Source of the DNA: JAGPCK01 sp041675505
GTDB lineage: Bacteria; Bacteroidota; Bacteroidia; UKL13-3
Assembly (NCBI GenBank): GCA_041675505.1
Contig: JBAYTR010000005.1
Span: forward strand, 62,001 to 126,000
Length of the DNA: 64,000 nt
Direction: 5' to 3'
Within the stretch, counting starts at the first letter, position 1. The number at the start of each line of letters is the position of its first letter. Of the stretch, positions 33,842 through 41,829 are shown in pieces. The position numbers were made by a program, and so were the translations under genes. The notes beneath the pieces were generated by a model that searched no databases, was not told the origin of the DNA, and was given only the letters and a program-made list of their open reading frames with translations.

Positions 33842-33928
33842 TTAATTACTGCGTCCAATTTCGGTAATTCGCGTTGAAAACTCAACAAAAGTCATTTAAA
33901 TACGACTTCGTTACGCCCATAGGAAGTT
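33842..33928 (-). pseudogene. Decayed copy of the ccmF 3' end
   Basis: Read on the minus strand, this 87-base stretch aligns with the last 30 codons of ccmF (35027-35116). It keeps NFLW at the start, a shared RI-EI-R pattern near the end and the stop position, with one codon deleted and two in-frame stops. The words TTGAGTTTTCAACG and CCGAAATTGGACG here match TTGAGTATTCAACG and CCGAAATTAGACG in ccmF. It is therefore a non-functional duplicate, about 1.1 kb from the intact gene, with a T9SS gene between them. Confidence 0.72.
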
Positions 33929-34101
33929 TATGTTTTAAATATTAATAGGAAAGAGTTCAATCAGACCGGATAGGCGAAGCGCTTAAAGGAAAAGTTGTAA
34001 AGTATTAGCCTATAATATATTAACTAACATTTGAATGGAATTGAGAAAAGGTGAAATAGGAATGCAGTAGCACTCATCCAATTGAGTTGGTGGTTAAGAA
34101 A
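33929..34101. other. Spacer without recognisable gene
   Basis: AT-rich spacer between the ccmF remnant and the T9SS protein gene. No ORF, clear promoter or hairpin terminator is seen. The similarity to ccmF fades upstream of the NFLW codons. Confidence 0.4.
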
Positions 34102-34911
34102 CTATTCGGAAGTTGTTTTTAGTATTTTTTGATAACTAAAACTCCCATCGGCAAGTTGAACCCGAAGGATATACAAACCGGGTACCAGATACCGCAACTC
34201 ATCAATAATGATTTCAGATTGTATTTCTTTGAAACTACACTTGGTTACCTTGCCATCACTCGCATGAATAAGTATTAGGGAGTATGGTGCGGTTGGTATT
34301 TTTACATGCAATTGGTCATTGAATGGATTGGGGTAAACTTCGACTTTGTTTACAGCAGTTTTTTGTATACCGCTTGCAAATTCAAAAAGTGCAATTTCAA
34401 TAGGAAAGTGCCACTTAAAATATGGGGGGAGTACAATAGAATCGCTCATCCTCATATCATATCGATTACCAAAATTTGTATTTAAAATATAATCATTGCG
34501 CATTTTTGCTTCATGTATAACAAATGGAATAGCTTGTGACCTGAATAAATTGGTGTCCCATCGAACAATAAAAGGAGGTTTTCCGCCATATGAAAAAACA
34601 TCTGTAACAACTCCAAAATAATTTGTACGAACCGTATTTGCTTTTACAGGGTCATTGCCATAAAAAGAATAGACCTGAAATTTTGCTGTTGCAGATGTAT
34701 CGACTGAAATAGTTTGTTCGCCTAACAACGTGTCTCTACCTGTTGTGGCAGACGAATCCAAAGCCAGATAAACTGTATCTCTTTGTCCGCTGGAATCTTC
34801 AAACGCTACCCAAAATTTCCATTGAGGTTCCTTTGCAAAAACTGCTGATTGGGCTTGGACAGTAAAAGAAAATCCCAGCAGCAGAAATATGTATATATGT
34901 TTCATTAGCAT
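34102..34911 (-). CDS. T9SS type A secreted protein
   Basis: 269 residues with a signal peptide (HIYIFLLLGFSFTVQAQ). The body (residues 20-180) is beta-rich without a known motif (WKFWVAFEDSSGQRDTVYLALD, MRMSDSIVLPPYF). The last 75 residues are a type A sorting domain: VEVYPNPFNDQLHVKIP, LILIHASDGKVTKCSF and LVPGLYILRVQLADGSFSYQKILK. The protein is thus expected on the cell surface or in the medium. Its function is unknown. It lies between the intact ccmF and the decayed ccmF end, suggesting that it arrived by insertion or duplication. Confidence 0.85.
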   Translation of the reverse strand: MLMKHIYIFLLLGFSFTVQAQSAVFAKEPQWKFWVAFEDSSGQRDTVYLALDSSATTGRDTLLGEQTISVDTSATAKFQVYSFYGNDPVKANTVRTNYFGVVTDVFSYGGKPPFIVRWDTNLFRSQAIPFVIHEAKMRNDYILNTNFGNRYDMRMSDSIVLPPYFKWHFPIEIALFEFASGIQKTAVNKVEVYPNPFNDQLHVKIPTAPYSLILIHASDGKVTKCSFKEIQSEIIIDELRYLVPGLYILRVQLADGSFSYQKILKTTSE

Positions 34912-35026
34912 TTAAGACCTTAGTGCTAATGTAAACAATATTTGATGGGAAAGCCAAAAGAATCTGAATACTTTTTTTTTGCACCCGGCTTTTCAGTGGG
35001 TTGGAATCAACGTTTTTGTGATTGAG

Positions 35027-37447
35027 TTAGATGGTCCGTCTAATTTCGGAAATTCTACGTTGAATACTCAATAAAAATCCGATAATCATCACAATAGTAC
35101 CGCCCCACAGGAAGTTGATGTAAGGAAATACAATGGCTTTCATGATGATGAAATTTTTGCGCGGACTACGTTCAGCAGTCTCTATCAGGATGTGTTCTGT
35201 TTTAGGGTCGATGTTCATAAAACGAAAACGCAGTCCGGTTTCATCGCTCACTTTTTCAATGCTTACTATGCCGTTACCCTCAATGGCGTAAACGGGTTCA
35301 ACGGTGTAGGTACTGTCCAAGGTTACTATACGTATTTTTGCGGCTACGGCTAAATCAACATTAGCCAATTCAGGCGAACTGCTGCGGTCAACCTTGGTGT
35401 GTAATCCGTCAAAGTAAACCATGCCGTTGTTGGTACGTACACTGTCGCCTTGTTTCAACTCGTGTTTCTTTTCGTTGTGGAAAGGCGCATCATTTTCTTC
35501 GTTCTTCTTAGGAACTGAGCTTACATACGTGAACACATCATGCGATAAATAGTGTCGAGTATCCGGGTTGGCAATAAAGCCCATCTTCGGATTAATTTGT
35601 CCGTTGGGATAAAGCATAAAGGTGTTTTTTACATTCCCTTCTTTATCCAACTGTTCATAACGCACCTTGTAGTAAATATTTACCCACTTACTGGAGTCGC
35701 CTAAATAGGTTACCCGGTAGTTATTCATGTCAACAGGCTTACCTTGTTCCAGGTAAATATTTTCGTAATTCTCGCGCACGGTTTTCTGATCTTCACCATC
35801 AAAAAATGCTTGTCCGGTATTGTTGCGCGAAATCACATTTTTATTGGCTGAAGAAACCAATACACCTATGAGCATAAGCCCGAAACCGATGTGGGCCACA
35901 GATGCTCCCGATACTTTTATCTTGCCCTGAATAAACGGCCAGGCGGTTTTAAAGTTAACCACAATAGTGTAAACGGAGGCAAATAATAAAATGAAGTACA
36001 GCCAATTATTTAACCCGAACCACCAAAAAGCCATGCCGGTTAACACCAATGAAATACTTCCGAGCACAGCAGCCTCTTTCCAGAATTTTTTGCTGTCGGT
36101 TTTCAGGTACTTGAGTAATTGTGCTGTTGCAGTTAGCAAAGCAATCAGTATAGCGATGGGCAATTGCCATTTGTTGTAGTGAGCAATTACATCAGTAGGA
36201 GGGGCCATGTTACTGCCAAATACTTTATTGATAACGGGCAGGGAAGTGGTAAGTATAATTTGGAAGGCAGATACAATTAATACCAATGCACCTATGAACA
36301 TCCAGAACTCACGTGAGTAAGCATTTTCTTCTAAGGGAGTTGTAGGGATTTTTTTCCAGTGTACCACCATAAGCACTATGGCCAATACAAGGAACATAAG
36401 CAGAAATACCAGTAGTTGTCCGCTCATACCTAAGTCGGTAAAGGAGTGTACAGAGGAGTTGCCCAAAATACCGCTGCGGGTTAAGAACGTAGCATACAGC
36501 ACCAATACAAAACTGGTAATCACCATAAGGTAACTGAAGTGCAGGGCCGTTTTGCGCGCTTTGTAGATGAGCATGGTATGTACCGCACCAATAAGAATTA
36601 ACCAGGGGATAAGTGAGGCATTTTCTACGGGGTCCCAGGCCCAGTAACCGCCAAAACTCAATGATTCATAGGCCCAGAAACCGCCCATAATAATGCCGGT
36701 TCCCAATACCATTACTCCAATGAGTGCCCAAGGCAAAGCAGGCTTAATCCATTCGGTATATTTTTTCTGCATCAAGGCTGCCATGGCATACGCAAACGGA
36801 ACAATGGTACAGGCAAAACCAAAGAACAAGGTAGGCGGATGAATTACCATCCAGTAATTTTGTAACAGCGGATTTAAACCATTGCCGTCTTTAATGCGGG
36901 TAAGGTAATCGGGCATGCTGAAAACAGGGCCGCTTTCATTTACTATCCGCATCAGTTCAAACGGACTGCTGCCTAATTTGTAGCCGAAAACTTTAACTCC
37001 GATAAGCATGGAGGTAAGTGCAATTTGCGAAAGGCTGAGCACAAACATGACGGGGTATTTCCATTCTTTGGCAGTAAAGAGCAGAATTAATCCCAGTACC
37101 ATGTGCCAGAAAATCCACAGCAGAAAACTTCCTTCCTGACCTTCCCAAAAGCAGGAAATCATATAATACCAAGGCAAGTCGGTTGACGAGTGCTGCCAGG
37201 CATACTGGTACTCGAAGTAGTGGCTGTAAATTATATAGAACAGGGAAGCTACAATGCTCAGCACAGCGGCTGCGTGTAGGTAAAAACCAATTACGGCAGA
37301 TTTACCCCAACCGGTTTCATCGGGTGAGCGAAAGGCTTTGAAAAAAGCGGCACTGCTGAATATGGCTGTGGCAAAGGCGAGAACTACTGAGAAATGACCC
37401 AGATTTCCGGGTAACAAATGTTCTCCTTCAAAAATAATTTCCTGCAT
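35027..37447 (-). CDS. ccmF: Cytochrome c-type biogenesis protein CcmF (heme lyase)
   Basis: 806 residues, about 14 membrane helices plus a large periplasmic C-terminal domain. It attaches heme to apocytochrome c, taking heme from CcmE. The conserved WWD region is present as WGGYWAWDPVENASLIPWL, preceded by WMVIHPPTLFFGFACTIVPFAYA. The gene is last in the order ccmB-ccmC-ccmD-ccmE-ccmF with a nine-base gap to ccmE. A short decayed copy of its 3' end lies at 33842-33928. Confidence 0.95.
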   Translation of the reverse strand: MQEIIFEGEHLLPGNLGHFSVVLAFATAIFSSAAFFKAFRSPDETGWGKSAVIGFYLHAAAVLSIVASLFYIIYSHYFEYQYAWQHSSTDLPWYYMISCFWEGQEGSFLLWIFWHMVLGLILLFTAKEWKYPVMFVLSLSQIALTSMLIGVKVFGYKLGSSPFELMRIVNESGPVFSMPDYLTRIKDGNGLNPLLQNYWMVIHPPTLFFGFACTIVPFAYAMAALMQKKYTEWIKPALPWALIGVMVLGTGIIMGGFWAYESLSFGGYWAWDPVENASLIPWLILIGAVHTMLIYKARKTALHFSYLMVITSFVLVLYATFLTRSGILGNSSVHSFTDLGMSGQLLVFLLMFLVLAIVLMVVHWKKIPTTPLEENAYSREFWMFIGALVLIVSAFQIILTTSLPVINKVFGSNMAPPTDVIAHYNKWQLPIAILIALLTATAQLLKYLKTDSKKFWKEAAVLGSISLVLTGMAFWWFGLNNWLYFILLFASVYTIVVNFKTAWPFIQGKIKVSGASVAHIGFGLMLIGVLVSSANKNVISRNNTGQAFFDGEDQKTVRENYENIYLEQGKPVDMNNYRVTYLGDSSKWVNIYYKVRYEQLDKEGNVKNTFMLYPNGQINPKMGFIANPDTRHYLSHDVFTYVSSVPKKNEENDAPFHNEKKHELKQGDSVRTNNGMVYFDGLHTKVDRSSSPELANVDLAVAAKIRIVTLDSTYTVEPVYAIEGNGIVSIEKVSDETGLRFRFMNIDPKTEHILIETAERSPRKNFIIMKAIVFPYINFLWGGTIVMIIGFLLSIQRRISEIRRTI

Positions 37448-37456
37448 GTTCGGGGT

Positions 37457-37849
37457 CTAAAGTTCTCCGGGTTTTTGTCCTTCCGTGTATTTAGACGGGC
37501 ATTTCAAAAGTATTTGTGAGGCTTCGAATTCGTCTTTGTTCAGGGCTTTGCCCACGATCACAATTTTTTCAGAACGTTCGAAATCCTGCGGTTTGGTGTT
37601 GTGGTATATCACTTTCATTTCCATGCCTAAACTATCCTGCATATAAAAACTGAAGTGATTTGCGTCTTTTTCGGGATTATATTCCAGCGGTTTATCGCGG
37701 TTAAGTGTGCCAATAACGTGGTATTCTGAGCCCATGTTTTCCACTGCTGTATCAAAGGCTACGTAAGTGCTGCTGTCTCCATAAGTACTTACAATGGCAC
37801 CAATAGCAGCGGCAATAAGAACAATGGCAATAATGTATTTGAGCTTCAT
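37457..37849 (-). CDS. ccmE: CcmE heme chaperone, CxxxY type
   Basis: 130 residues: one N-terminal membrane helix (IIAIVLIAAAIGAIVSTY) and the OB-fold domain (YHVIGTLNRDKPLEYN, HFSFYMQDSLGMEMKVIYH, EKIVIVGKALNKDEFEASQILLKCPSKY). The heme-binding His of the usual HxxxY motif is replaced by Cys117, with Tyr121 retained (CPSKY). Cys-type CcmE is known from archaea, Desulfovibrio and some other bacteria, where Cys binds heme covalently, so the protein is probably functional. It is positioned between ccmD and ccmF in the cluster. Confidence 0.93.
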   Translation of the reverse strand: MKLKYIIAIVLIAAAIGAIVSTYGDSSTYVAFDTAVENMGSEYHVIGTLNRDKPLEYNPEKDANHFSFYMQDSLGMEMKVIYHNTKPQDFERSEKIVIVGKALNKDEFEASQILLKCPSKYTEGQKPGEL

Positions 37850-37870
37850 CGTATATTTTCTGTTGTCTGA

Positions 37871-38095
37871 TTAACTTTTACCTGTAGGAATTTGTTTTTC
37901 GATGCGCCCCACTTTTCGGTCAATAAAAAGCAGGTACACCACAATGCCGGTAAAAATTACAGCAATTACAGCAACCACCACCATCAGCTTGTTGTCAGAA
38001 CCTTCAGCTTCAGCGGCTGCACTGCCGGTAACAGATAATATATCCAGATTTGGAATGTGAAACAGACTTAAAAAAAATGCGATCACTGCTTTCAT
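37871..38095 (-). CDS. ccmD: CcmD-like small membrane protein
   Basis: 74 residues with two hydrophobic segments (AVIAFFLSLFHIPNLDIL, probably a signal, and LMVVVAVIAVIFTGIVVYLLFIDRKVGRIEKQ). The second segment followed by R/K-rich sequence is the CcmD pattern. CcmD holds CcmE in the CcmABC complex. It lies two bases after ccmC and 21 before ccmE. The assignment rests mainly on position, size and topology. Confidence 0.75.
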   Translation of the reverse strand: MKAVIAFFLSLFHIPNLDILSVTGSAAAEAEGSDNKLMVVVAVIAVIFTGIVVYLLFIDRKVGRIEKQIPTGKS

Positions 38096-38097
38096 AA

Positions 38098-38760
38098 TCA
38101 GTTGTCGTTTAACGTTTGTTCAATCTTTTTAATTCGAACGCGAATTGTCGCAATCCACGTGCCAAGAAGCGTCCATCCGAGCACTGCGGGATAAAAAACC
38201 ATACGCATGTTGCTGTCTAAATCGTATTGGTTAAATCCCGGGTTTCCTCCGTTGCCGGGGTGAAGTGAAGCGGTAAGCCTCGGTAATACAAATATCAACA
38301 CCACAAAAACGGGGAATGCAAATATATTGTAAACGGCTGAAATTCTTGCTCTTTTTTCCACATCTTCTAAAGCATCTCTCAACACTGTGTAAGCTAAATA
38401 AATCAGCATGCCAATGGCCGCGCTGTTCAGCTTGGGGTCATTGGTCCACCAGGTGCCCCAGGTATTTTGGGCCCAAATCATACCGGTGAGTAAACCCAAC
38501 ACTCCGAAAAATATCCCTGAAAAGGCCAGTTGTGAAGCAATAATGTCGTATTGACGCTGGTTGGTGCTCAGGTAAACAATGCTGTAAACGGTAGAGGCCA
38601 GCAGCAGCAGTAACATACTGAACCACATGGGCACATGAAAATACAGGTTACGGATGGACTCTTCCAGAATGGGTAAATGGGGCACCGGACCCGTAAGTCC
38701 TTGAAAGATGGTGTAGTAGAGTAAAACCACACACAGTATTTTCCACCAGTGTTTAGCCAT
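38098..38760 (-). CDS. ccmC: CcmC heme-handling protein
   Basis: 220 residues from MAKHWWKIL; the longer frame starts with TTG four codons upstream and is not needed. Six membrane helices and the tryptophan-rich WAQNTWGTWWTNDPKLNSAAIGMLIYLAYTVLR are the family hallmark (WWD domain). His residues in LYFHVPMWFSM and in RLTASLHPG are heme ligands. CcmC loads heme onto CcmE. It is preceded by ccmB across a 147-base repeat-containing spacer. Confidence 0.94.
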   Translation of the reverse strand: MAKHWWKILCVVLLYYTIFQGLTGPVPHLPILEESIRNLYFHVPMWFSMLLLLLASTVYSIVYLSTNQRQYDIIASQLAFSGIFFGVLGLLTGMIWAQNTWGTWWTNDPKLNSAAIGMLIYLAYTVLRDALEDVEKRARISAVYNIFAFPVFVVLIFVLPRLTASLHPGNGGNPGFNQYDLDSNMRMVFYPAVLGWTLLGTWIATIRVRIKKIEQTLNDN

Positions 38761-38814
38761 AAAGCGGTGCAAAGTTAGCCAATGCAGCTAAGTATGGAAA
38801 TGAAAAGAGGAAAT

Positions 38815-38900
38815 TAATTTTTAATGCGAAGCGGAGCTCAGTGCAGCTGATTCTTAATGAATACTCAATCATTCAACATTAAGAATTAATCACTCAACAT
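38815..38900. repeat. AT-rich inverted repeat within the ccm cluster
   Basis: Between ccmB and ccmC, ATTCTTAATG (38850-38859) is matched by its reverse complement CATTAAGAAT (38877-38886). Neighbouring words (ATTTTTAATGCGAAGCGG, CACTCAACATTAG) recur at 24622-24662 and 39590-39955. The element is probably transcribed inside the ccm operon. Confidence 0.6.
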
Positions 38901-38907
38901 TAGCCCC

Positions 38908-39567
38908 TCAGTCTTTCCATATAAAAGGAAACAGGATGTAAGCCAGAACCGCGATAATGAGGTTGATGAGCAGTATAACAGAAAAATCCTGGTAGAAGGT
39001 AGTATAGTCCAATCCGTCAACGGCTTTTTTTGCTACTTTAATGGTGACCAGCAACAACGGAATGATTACCGGAAAACTCAGAATGGGCATAAGCACGTGG
39101 CTGTTGTTGGCCTTGGAAGCAATGGCCGAAACCATAGTAAAACAAGCGGCCAGCCCCATACTTCCCAGGGTTGCTGTAAGGGTAAAGGCCCACATGTTCT
39201 GAATAATGTTGCCGATAAGGGTGCAATACACCAGCAAACACAACAGGCTCAGCACAAGCATGAGCAGTGTGTTGTAAATCATTTTGGAAAGTATGATGCC
39301 TTGCGCACTGGCAATGGTGTAATAATACAACATGCGTCCGCGGCTTTCTCCGATAAAAGATTTGGCCACGGCACTCACACTACTGAACAGCATGATAATC
39401 CAAAACAGCGCGTTCCAACTGGCGGGATTGACTACATGAAAAGAAAGGAAAGCCACAAATACAGAAGATATTACGTAGAGCAACATCCCGTTAATGGCAT
39501 AACGCTGTCTCCACTCGGTGAGTAGTTCCTTCTTCAGCAATACGCTTACTTCATGCTTTAAAGTCAT
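38908..39567 (-). CDS. ccmB: CcmB heme exporter membrane protein
   Basis: 219 residues with six membrane helices. The N-terminus SVLLKKELLTEWRQRYAINGMLLYV and the SFIGESRGRMLYYYTIASAQGII segment are characteristic CcmB motifs. CcmB is the permease partner of the ATPase CcmA and helps release holo-CcmE from CcmC. No ccmA is in the window; the nearest ABC ATPase, lolD, is 34 kb away and looks like LolD. It is the first gene of the visible cluster. Confidence 0.93.
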   Translation of the reverse strand: MTLKHEVSVLLKKELLTEWRQRYAINGMLLYVISSVFVAFLSFHVVNPASWNALFWIIMLFSSVSAVAKSFIGESRGRMLYYYTIASAQGIILSKMIYNTLLMLVLSLLCLLVYCTLIGNIIQNMWAFTLTATLGSMGLAACFTMVSAIASKANNSHVLMPILSFPVIIPLLLVTIKVAKKAVDGLDYTTFYQDFSVILLINLIIAVLAYILFPFIWKD

Positions 39568-40032
39568 GGGGCGAAATTACAACTTTTGCGCTTCGCTTAA
39601 TTTTGAATTTTTAATGCTTAATTCTTAATGGGGTGCTTTTGGGTGTTTAAGTGGGTAAGTGTTTAGGTGTTTATGGGCAGGCTTTATTTAAGCCACAGAT
39701 TTCACAGATAAGAAAATTAATCAGTGTAATCAGTGGCAGAAACGCTTTGCTTAATTTTGAATTACCCTTCTTCCGTTAAATGTGATATAATCTGCGTGAA
39801 TCTGAGGAATCAGTGGCAGTCCTGTGCTTCGCTTAATTTTGAATTTTTAATGAAATGTCTTCCACTAAATGTGATTTAATCTGCGTTAATCTGCGAACCG
39901 TAAGCTCAGCGAAGCTAAATTAGCGGCAAGAAACGCTTCGCTTAATGTTTAATGAGGGCTTCTGGTAAATGTGATATAATTTGTGAAATCAGTGTTAATC
40001 AGTGGCAGTTTATCGGTAGTGTGAACAGAACC
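39568..40032. repeat. Repeat-rich spacer (465 bases)
   Basis: No gene is seen. The spacer holds four copies of a word like GCTTCGCTTAATTTTGAAT (near 39590, 39743, 39825, 39932) and four copies of a word like GTGATATAATCTGCGTGAAT / AATCAGTGGCAG (39691-39739, 39781-39819, 39867-39900, 39968-40008). Two families of intergenic repeats alternate here. Related bases recur at 48233-48268, and similar 'ccacagatttcacaga' words are common in Bacteroidota spacers. Confidence 0.75.
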
Positions 40033-40725
40033 CTACTGCTTTGGTGCAGGAACCGGTTGGCATTCTATAGTGAGTTGTTTTACCCATTGCTTTTTCTTTT
40101 CGTCCCAGTATTCTTTCTCTGTGGGTGTGAGGTGCTCCATGGGCATTTGAGTATCCACTTTAGTTAAAGGTTGATTGGTACTGCTGAAGGTAATTTCAGT
40201 TTCATACCAATACCTGCTGGCTCCCGGATTCATACTGGTGTTGGCACTTTCTACCGAACCGTTGGGGCGGTGTTTCAGTATGGTGATGATGGAGTAGGAG
40301 AAGTGCTTGTCTTCGAAGGTATAGGTAAGCTGTCCGTTCATATCAAAGAGCTGAATGGTGCGCTGGTCATTTTTCCACGGACTGGTTTTTACGGATATTT
40401 TTTTGCTGTTGCTGTAGTAAACGTATTGCGTGTCGGTGGGCATTTTGTAAACCGGAGTTTTTACAGGTTTTTTCTCGGGAGTTTTTTTGACAGGGTTGGG
40501 AGTTGTAATTTTTTTGATTGGTTGAGGTGTTGTTTTCTTTAGCTGTTGAACAGTATCGGTGTGTTCGATTACTACCTGCCTTTTATGTACCTGAACAGTT
40601 TCAGTTTCGTATACGATCACCTTTTTTCTATGGTACACGGTATCGGTATCCTGTGTTGTGCCGTTGTTTTCAGGTGTACAACCCCAGATAAGCGCCATGA
40701 TCAAAATTGGTAAGATGATTCGCAT
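40033..40725 (-). CDS. Hypothetical lipoprotein with basic Pro/Lys linker
   Basis: 230 residues. The lipobox LIMALIWGC gives a lipid-anchored Cys at about position 16. Residues 25-65 repeat TDTV/ETVQV words (DTDTVYHRKKVIVYETETVQVHKRQVVIEHTDTVQ). Residues 65-95 are a Lys/Pro/Thr linker (TPQPIKKITTPNPVKKTPEKK). The C-terminal part (YVYYSNSKKISVKTSPWKN, IQLFDMNGQLTYTFEDKHFSYSIITI) resembles a beta-rich signalling-free domain. No enzyme motif is seen, and the function is unknown. Confidence 0.75.
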   Translation of the reverse strand: MRIILPILIMALIWGCTPENNGTTQDTDTVYHRKKVIVYETETVQVHKRQVVIEHTDTVQQLKKTTPQPIKKITTPNPVKKTPEKKPVKTPVYKMPTDTQYVYYSNSKKISVKTSPWKNDQRTIQLFDMNGQLTYTFEDKHFSYSIITILKHRPNGSVESANTSMNPGASRYWYETEITFSSTNQPLTKVDTQMPMEHLTPTEKEYWDEKKKQWVKQLTIECQPVPAPKQ

Positions 40726-40755
40726 GTGACTCTCTTAGCTAAAATGATTCCAAAA

Positions 40756-41829
40756 TTACGGAGTATTGTTTTTCAGGTCAGCCGGACTATCCACACTTTT
40801 TATGGCACGTGAGTCGGGGGCGAAAATATATTTGGTGCGAATGGTTTGCAAAAAATGTCGGAGAGAGGTTTGGCCGCTGTTAAAATATTCCCGCATTTTG
40901 ATGGCCGTTTGCGGTTCGTATATGGCCAGTAAAGGTTCTGCAAAACCGTCTTCGTTTTTAAAACAAATGGCATCATATTCTGCTTCCCGTGCTTCGATGA
41001 GCGCTTGTATATCAGCCGAGGTGAGGAATGGGTAATCACAACCCGCAACCAGTAAAGCCTGATTGTGGTTCTGCTGAAAAACACTGAGCACACCCGTCAT
41101 TGGGCCTGCACCGGCAAAGGTGGTTTCATCAGGTATTACTACCGCATTGGTTGCTAGCTTTTCTTTTTGTTCAGCATTGCAGGAAATAACTACATCGTTA
41201 CACAACGGAAACAATAGTTGTTGAACATGGTACACCTGTTCTGTTTGGTGGTATTTGATAAAGGCTTTATCGGTTCCCATGCGGGTGCTTTGACCTCCGC
41301 ACAACACTACTCCCGTAAGCGATGCAGGAGAATAAGCCTCATTCAGGAAATACTCTTTAGGTAGTAACGTGGCCACGGGAATATCATAATGTTGCAAGGC
41401 TTCCTGTAATAAATAATCTCGGATGATGAGCAACAGTTTAGTGCTTGTAGTGTGTTGTTTGAAATGTTCAATTACACTGGTAATGGCCGGTTCCAAACCT
41501 TCTTTACGGTCCATTTCCAAACGGCCTATTTCATCCACTACTATCCAATCGAAATTTTTATTTAGTGCGCTGGTAAGTGTTTCCTGAGCCAGAGCAAACA
41601 CATTTTTATCAAATACAAACCTGCCTATTTCAACGCCTTTCTCACCCGTTGTCAGTTGCAGGTTGTGGTAGGTTTTTTCTTGAATCAGGTACAGTTTGCG
41701 TTGTCCGTTTACATCCGGTGTAAGTATTCCTCCTGAATTTTGTTGTGCAGGCAGAGACAGCCAATTCATCAGCAAAGTAGTTTTGCCGGTTTGTATGGGT
41801 TCACTTAATATGTAAATGTCATTCTGCAT
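40756..41829 (-). CDS. mobA: Fusion: P-loop NTPase domain (THEP1-like) + MobA molybdenum-cofactor nucleotidyltransferase
   Basis: About 357 residues from MQNDIYILSEPIQTGKTT. Residues 1-165 form a P-loop NTPase of the DUF265/THEP1 group: Walker A EPIQTGKTT (10-18) and Walker B VVDEIGRLEM (D99, E100). Residues 170-357 are MobA-like: VVLCGGQSTRMGTDKAFI (about 174-191), VIPDETTFAGAGPMTGVLS and VAGCDYPFLTSADI. MobA attaches GMP to molybdopterin. The start overlaps the last 11 bases of the upstream membrane-protein gene, so the two are translationally coupled. A fused MobB-like GTPase is the usual partner of MobA; here it is a THEP1-type NTPase. Confidence 0.88.
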   Translation of the reverse strand: MQNDIYILSEPIQTGKTTLLMNWLSLPAQQNSGGILTPDVNGQRKLYLIQEKTYHNLQLTTGEKGVEIGRFVFDKNVFALAQETLTSALNKNFDWIVVDEIGRLEMDRKEGLEPAITSVIEHFKQHTTSTKLLLIIRDYLLQEALQHYDIPVATLLPKEYFLNEAYSPASLTGVVLCGGQSTRMGTDKAFIKYHQTEQVYHVQQLLFPLCNDVVISCNAEQKEKLATNAVVIPDETTFAGAGPMTGVLSVFQQNHNQALLVAGCDYPFLTSADIQALIEAREAEYDAICFKNEDGFAEPLLAIYEPQTAIKMREYFNSGQTSLRHFLQTIRTKYIFAPDSRAIKSVDSPADLKNNTP

